Below the pieces are notes generated by a model that saw only the letters and a list, made by a program, of their open reading frames with translations, had not been told where the DNA came from and ran no database searches. From NCBI RefSeq assembly GCF_900496995.4, contig NC_044006.1, positions 32,673,120 to 32,737,119 on the forward strand: 64,000 nt of DNA, written 5' to 3'. Below are positions 57,701 through 64,000 of this stretch, one piece after another; positions within the stretch are counted from its first letter, which is position 1, and each line of letters starts with the position of its first letter. The stretch comes from Aquila chrysaetos chrysaetos (Eukaryota > Chordata > Aves > Accipitriformes > Accipitridae). The position numbers and the translations under genes were made by a program.

Positions 57701-60700
57701 TTGGGAAACAAAGGAAAGATCCTCTTTCCTTTGTTAATGGTATTTATCATCATTAACTCATTAGTTGCTGAAGGCAGAGATGAAATGTTGGAGGGATTAG
57801 AGATGATCCATTGATAAAATTCACATAGGTTCTTTGAGGAATGCCTGTGTGCTGGTATTTTGCAGATAAAATACACACAAAAATACATAAGCTGCACGCA
57901 CTGCTCCTCCTTAAATAACACTGAATTTTTATCCTGTGTTGATGCATGTGTTTAATGCTTTCTAAATAAAGAAGAACAATTGCAGAATTCCTTTTTATCT
58001 AAACTTTGGGTGCGCCCTTGTGTAAAATGGAAATGCTTTGTGAGGCATCCATGAGAAGGGAACAAAGTAGGAGGTAATATGGGGCTGCTTTATATGACAA
58101 GCTGTGATTCAGCCTCTTCTGGAAATATATCATTGTAATTTTGTCTGAGCAGTCTTAATTTTTTGAAGAGTTAACCTTTTTTAAGTGATCATCTGCAAAG
58201 CAGGATCAATTGTGGGTTGACACACAGCAGTATATAAAAATACATAAATATATAGATGTTTTTCTTTGAAAATTATCTTTTTTCTCTTTATTTACATGTT
58301 GAGGGAAATATGTCCAAAATGTTAGGAATATTTTTTTCCTTTAGGTAGGTATAGCACTTTTGCATGATGCATACTCTTTGCTTTTTTCAAGTCCAGTGAG
58401 TTCTACTCTAATTGAATTTTAAAGAACTGTGTTTCAGTGGATGCTGCACTACATTGTGTCTTGCTTACAAACCCACAAATAATTTGCACAATTTTTTAAA
58501 ATTTATTCCCATTAAATCATATATATGTGTTCCTTGAACTTTCTGTTAAAGGGGAAACAAATTATTCTTTCTAGTGACTCTTATGGTTTTGTGTGAGATC
58601 TTGCAAACCTCTAACCAGGATCCTTACTGCAGCTGCTTATGATAACCTCCAGCATGTTGATGTGAGGGGAGGAGCAGAAATCTAACAGCTCACACTCCAG
58701 ACACCTACGCTGATTGCAATAGAGGAAACTCTGTACAGTAGCAAAACAGAATAGTAAATATAGAGTAAGAAATCATGAAAATGTAGGTCCCCTCTTCATA
58801 ATTATAACTTGCCACATCAAGCTGAATACTCTTTTCTGTATATGATGCAAGTGACATTACTTGCAGGGGAAAAATCCTCAAATTTATTCATTGTATTTAC
58901 TATTTATAAATGTATGTTTCTGTGTCTCCTGATATCTGATTGACTGACCTCAAAAGGAGGGCTTGTTCTTCTCTGGATTGTGACTCTAGCTTCATACTCG
59001 TACAAACAGATGTAGCATTGGTGGTGACAGCTGAAGAGCAGCGGTGATAAAATTTTCTCCATCTTTCTCTTTTGTTCAAGTCAGATGTACAGTTGTGTAT
59101 ATTTATTTGTGTGGCTTTGTACATGTGGCAGAGTGGCTGTGAATGTACTTGGGAGTCTCCAGGGATTCAACACGGGTACCATGGATGTGCAGGGACAGCG
59201 CTTCTAGTACCCTTTTTGAGTTTCCACAAGCAGGAACTTGAATTACTTTTCCCAGAATCTTCCATCAGGGAGCAGATTATTTTGATCACAGAAGGATATG
59301 AAGTAGTTATTTATCGGATGTGCCTTTAAAGACAGGAGGCTGCATTTGTGTACAGAATAGGAGACAACTACTGATTAATTATGCTATAAACCACACATAG
59401 CTTATAAATGTGTGCATGATAAATGTCTGTATCGTATACCCTTTTCCACTTTATCCATGGACAACCCATTCATTCGTCTCCCTGACTGCTGCAAATATTT
59501 CAAACACCCATCCCTTTTAAAATAAAATAAAACCTGCCATCATAGTGACTTTTTTCTTCCTCCTCCTTGCTGAAATGGTGAATTTCCCCCTCTGCAGATC
59601 ATGCCTGTTTGTTGTGTATAAGAGATTTGAAAGTGATTGGCATGTTGTAAGCAGCCTCACCTGAAGGAGGGGGGGGACAAGGACCCCTGTGCTGGCTGTG
59701 GAGCACAGCCTTTGCCTCTGCAGGAGAGATGAGCACTGGGCTGTGTGGGAAAGGGCTGGGGACGATGCTTTGGGTAGAGCCCCTCATCTCCATCCCTTTC
59801 AAGGCCTCTGCTCTTGGTGCTCTAATGGGAGGGGGAGTGGCGCCTTCTGGGCTTGAAAGGGTTAAGAAAATGTGACTTTGTACCCACTAGCCTTGCATGT
59901 CTGCATTTACTAAATTACATTTTATTAAAAGGCAAAGTCACTTTCCTGACACTGTAACTCTGACCTTCCCTCAGGGGCACTTGTTATCCCAAAGGTATGG
60001 CTTTCTTCCTTGAGGAAATAACATCGCTGTCCCTCCCTCCTGCTTGCTTTATGCACCAGCACTTAATTTCTGTGAGATGCAATGTATCTTCTTTGTGTGT
60101 TTAGACCATGAACGCTGCATACGGAGATTAAGCTACTCTGCATGACAATTATGTGTACGTGAAACTCTTCATTAGCCTCCGTACTAAAGAAAGGAGAAAA
60201 TAGATGTCACAGAAAAATTTCTGCCCAGTTTTGCTTCTGCAGCAGATGAGTGGGAGTGTTGAAGTACCTCTTCTGACTCCGGAGCGGCAGCGTGTGGGTC
60301 TTCAAGCAAACTTCTCCAGTGATAGATGAACAGGGACTGCAGCACGGTGGTCCTGGTTGCGTGGCCAAACCAGGAGCTGGGGTACCACTCGAGTGAAGGA
60401 GGCGTTTCCAGGCCTGAGCATCTCCCTGCATCTGCATTGCTTTGTCCGTGACCCTGTGTTACCTCCAAAACAAAGCAGCAGAGCCCGATCCTTTGTGAGA
60501 TTGTGGGCCGCGGGGGAGGGGCTGGAAGTGCTCAGCGCTGGGTGAGAGAGGGTTCAGGTCTTGCATTCATGTTGAGTCATTGCCCAAAGCTGTGCCAAAA
60601 GCCCACTGCGGCTGGCAAGGCAACGCATCAATTTCTGCTTGAACAGCAGAAGGATGTCTTGTAGGCTCTTTGCTCTGTTGGACTTGAACTGTGAACCATT

Positions 60701-63700
60701 TTAAATTCATAAAACATCTAGGAATATGCAGATTTTCCAGTCCAAAGTCAAATCCAAGAGCTTAATAAATACTAGAAGTACTCTATAATTGGCTTGATTA
60801 GGCTAATATTAACTCCAACTGACACTTCAGTGATATCAGCTGTGACAATGGAAGTGACATTTCTGCATTGCCTTATTTTAGGGAGAATGTTGATTGTGGC
60901 TTTTTCAATTGTTGCTGTGGCATAATGCTCATAGACCAGCATATTTCTGGCAAGCGTGACGTGTCCCTTCTCTCTGGTTGCAGGGGTGTGGATGGTCAGA
61001 CTTGCTGTTGCTCAGTAGGGTTCCTGTGCTGACAATAGGCAGCGATGGCATTTCTGTCAACAGAAACCTGTGGATTTCTGATAACCTATTCAGAATTAAA
61101 AGATTTTTTGAGAAGCAGTTCTTGGTTAGATATCAGTAATGTTTACTAAGGCAAGGAAGAAGACAAAGACTGCCAATGTTAATGATAAAGCCTATGAAGC
61201 AATGGCTTCAGCGGTCTGAGCATATGATAAAAGAGCATCAACAGTGCAGCATCCTTTCACTTTTCTCCTCAGCAGTGGACTACGTTTTCAATTCTGGTGT
61301 AGCTTTCAAAGGATAACAGCTTCAAGTACTTGGCATCTAGAGAGGGGCAGTTCTTGCCACCGCCTGTATTCCTGGTCCCACGTAATTCGCTGACTCCTAG
61401 GCTGATACCAGATGTAGATAGTGATCTTCTCTGCAAAGTGCTGTGCAAGTATTTGCTAAGCCCCACTTTAGATCTTGAAGGTTGTGTTAGCCTCAATAGT
61501 ATAGGCCAATACTATTCTTGGAGCTTATGTCCTGGCAGGCTTCATTCCTAACAGTCTATGAAGGCAATCTCAAAGTGTCCCCTAGTCAAGAGCCAATGAC
61601 TGTAGGCAATCTTTTTATTGAGGGAAAATCACTAGTTTTGGTGAAACTTGTTCTCTTTTAATGACTGTTTCACCTACATTTATAATCATGCAGAAGAAGA
61701 TAGATGCAGAATAATTCTAATCATGAAAGAGATTGTTTAAATAACTTCTTATCTTGGTAGGTTGCCATGATTGGGGTACCACTTCCCAAAAGGTTCAACG
61801 CAGAATTTCTGGTTTGTTTGTCGTGTAGGAAGTGCAACATGGATTGTAGCTAAGCAGATGGAGTACTGTCATTGTCTCTTCTGATTGACTAGAAATAACC
61901 ATATCCACTGTTTTATTATTCTGTTCTCTTCACCTGCTAAGTCTTAGCTTTGAAGGCCCTTGAGATACAGGCTTGTACTTTCTCAGTCTGTTCCCTGGAC
62001 AATGGAGCCTTGGTCAGTTTGGCTGATAAATTCTGCTGTAATATATGTCATAAGCCTGGGTAGGAACTTAATTAAATTGGCCTGTGCTTCCCTTTTGCTT
62101 CCCATCTTTCAATCATTGATTGGACTTTTATCCAATATCTTCTATGTAACTTGAAGGAGTGCAGCTGTCTGTACAGAACCCGTACTGCAATGCAACACGT
62201 ATCCAGCTTCTACCAGTGTACCCAACCGTATGTGCAATAACTTAGCTTCATATCCAGATCCTAAATACATTTTCTTGCTTGATATATTTTACAGAAAAAG
62301 AACATTTACGCACTAATTATTTTTCCTATATATTCCTACTGTGTTTCCTTTCCAATAGGCTCATTGAAATTAAGCCTGTGATAAGTCTGTCACTCCTAAA
62401 AATCAGAGATTCTTGTCTGTCATTCTCATGATTACATGAGATGAAATCTATAAAAGAGATATTTACTACAGATTTGGCTTAATTCAATTACTTTGTTTTG
62501 AAAATGGGGGCAGGGGGGGTGTCTTGCACTTTATGGCTTTTGAGGTCTTAAATTCCGACACTGAACGTTGCCTGCTTCACTGCCATTGCTGATGACAAAG
62601 TGTTTTATTCATAATATAGTATTTTCTATATAAACATTCCAAAGCCTCCTTATCCATAGTGCTTTGGATATGACAGGGTGAAATCACATGTGATTAACCA
62701 GGGCAGTATGTCTTGTTGCACGCCTATCCAATGACACTGTCTTCGTTCATCTAATATGTTGCAGCTCTGTGGCTAATTATCCAAGAGTAATAGCCACGTT
62801 TAGTCTACTTGCGTGTGATGTGGAGTCTATTCATTGTTGTTGCATGATCTTCTGGAAGACCATTTACTATGATAACTTTGTAATTTAAAAATTGTTTAAT
62901 GGTTATGTTCAGGTGAAAAGGAACAAATCGCGTATTCTGTGTGTCCTACTTTATTTGAAATGGTTTTTTTGCCTAACCAGTTAGTTTATTTCATATTCTA
63001 ATGTAAGACTCTTCTCTCCAGTTTCCACCACAAAATTGTGAGGCTATGTTGTACATGTGTATAGCAGCCTGGACTACCTGTGGTTTGGTGAACCCAGCTT
63101 CCATTTCAGCTTAATAAAAGCTGATTGCTGTAAAGCTTGGAACATTATTACAGCTGAAACGATTGTTGTTATCTGCTAATGCCTGGAAATTTATTTGTTT
63201 GCTATCCTGAAGTCAAGGGAACATAGTGCAATGCAAGAAGAACCAAAAATAGGAAGTTTCTAGCATGGTTTAACGTAGTGGATCAGCAGCCTTTAGTTTA
63301 GTTGTGTGTTGTTAGGTAGACATGGTATGTTCATCACTTGAGCTTAAATATTAAAGGATTTTGCATGCAGCTCTGTTTCTGTGTTTTCCTAGATCATTAG
63401 GATGCCGTGATCATTAGATAACAGAAAAGTCCATGTGTGGGACTGTCTGAGAGCTAAGAGCACATAGAAGTGACCACCAACCCAGAAGAAGGCTCTTGTG
63501 AATTTTGAAAAAGTTTTTTGAGTTCCTATTTTTAGGACTGACCTGTTTGGATAATGAAAGGCTGCTGTTGGCCCAGTGACTGACAGATGTCAACCCTGTA
63601 CTGTATATCTCTGTTATCCAATTTAAAAATCTGTTTTAGGCACCACCACCAAGGATCCTGCTTAATTGGGTTTTTTCTGTTTGTTTGTTTTTAAATATCT

Positions 63701-64000
63701 GTAAAAAGAAGAAAGATAGGTCTGTCTATCTTTAAAATGACATGAAGAAAGATAGGGAGAAGCATGTGGATTAGTGGTCACCTGGACTGGAACATCTGCT
63801 CGGTGTTCAAATTAAGTGCTTTTCTGGTTATTTCCATTGATCAGGGCTCACAAAGGGTTTTCTGTTTGAGCTGTAGGCCTGTTAAACCTCTGACCATGCA
63901 GATGATCTTCTTAACATATCTGGTCAGTTGTCCTGGTTTTGCTTATATCTGAGAAAATCCTGTAGGAAATAGCAGTAGAGCTGGGTTCTGTGGTCATGCC
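54731..64000. other. Long AT-rich presumed intron or intergenic tail
   Basis: T-rich and A-rich tracts (T-rich at about 55,226-55,260; G10 near 55,758), many stops in all frames, and low CpG. Strong isolated acceptors occur ('gtgtttcctttccaatag' ending at about 62,359 and 'tttctgtgttttcctag' ending at about 63,391), but with no matching donors nearby. The minus-strand 152-codon frame (57,060-57,518) lacks splice limits or a known domain. A GC-richer patch around 60,230-60,540 gives only overlapping open frames. No exon, RNA gene or datable repeat is supported. Confidence 0.35.

Noticed and set aside
60105..60152. Acceptor-bounded stretch at 60.1 kb as a fourth exon
   Set aside because: The frame would stop after about a dozen codons and the donor is weak, so it does not extend the candidate gene convincingly.
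1..64000. CRISPR arrays, bacterial operons, tRNA, rRNA or microRNA genes
   Set aside because: No regularly spaced direct repeats, no ribosome-binding-site-led gene runs, no cloverleaf, and no familiar mature microRNA sequence was seen on reading both strands.

Overview
This window reads as nuclear DNA from a bird, probably a neoavian species. The support is two solo endogenous-retrovirus LTRs of a family I associate with avian genomes, several decayed CR1-type LINE fragments on both strands, one very sharp CpG island in otherwise moderate-GC sequence, long homopolymer tracts, and no dense coding. No bacterial features (operons, Shine-Dalgarno sites, CRISPR, tRNA clusters) are present, and I recognise no protein-coding gene by name. 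Nearly all long open frames look like chance, antisense-of-repeat or GC-rich artefacts. Layout: bases 1-5,750 are non-coding, with a C19 tract and a CR1 3' fragment. At 5,750-6,450 a small CpG cluster leads into a TATA box and a possible short untranslated first exon ending in a GTAAGC donor. Bases 6,450-21,000 are non-coding, with a solo LTR on the minus strand (8,998-9,579, perfect 5-bp target duplication), a double hairpin, a 20-bp tandem duplication inside a possible cryptic exon, and an AT-rich block. Bases 21,000-35,000 hold scattered LINE relics, a second solo LTR on the plus strand (27,628-28,228) and a few exon-like open frames on the minus strand that could be remnants or chance. At 39,050-41,260 lies the main functional landmark: a CpG island with three identical copies of an 11-mer containing the heat-shock-factor core TTCTAGAA within about 125 bp, a GGCGT minisatellite, a G16/C14 inverted repeat with a CG-alternating loop, a TATA-like box and an inferred untranslated first exon with a GTGAGT donor. 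Downstream to 64,000 the sequence looks intronic or intergenic. It has two small well-bounded exon candidates (42,084-42,142 and 52,870-52,925) whose frames join in phase, long A/T tracts, and stretches with the texture of conserved non-coding enhancers. The likely picture is the 5' end of one plus-strand gene with a long first intron, driven by a TATA-plus-CpG-island promoter that may respond to heat or proteotoxic stress. Upstream of it lies repeat-studded intergenic DNA with a second, weaker promoter candidate at 6.3 kb. All gene-level statements are inference from motifs; no similarity search or expression data could be used.
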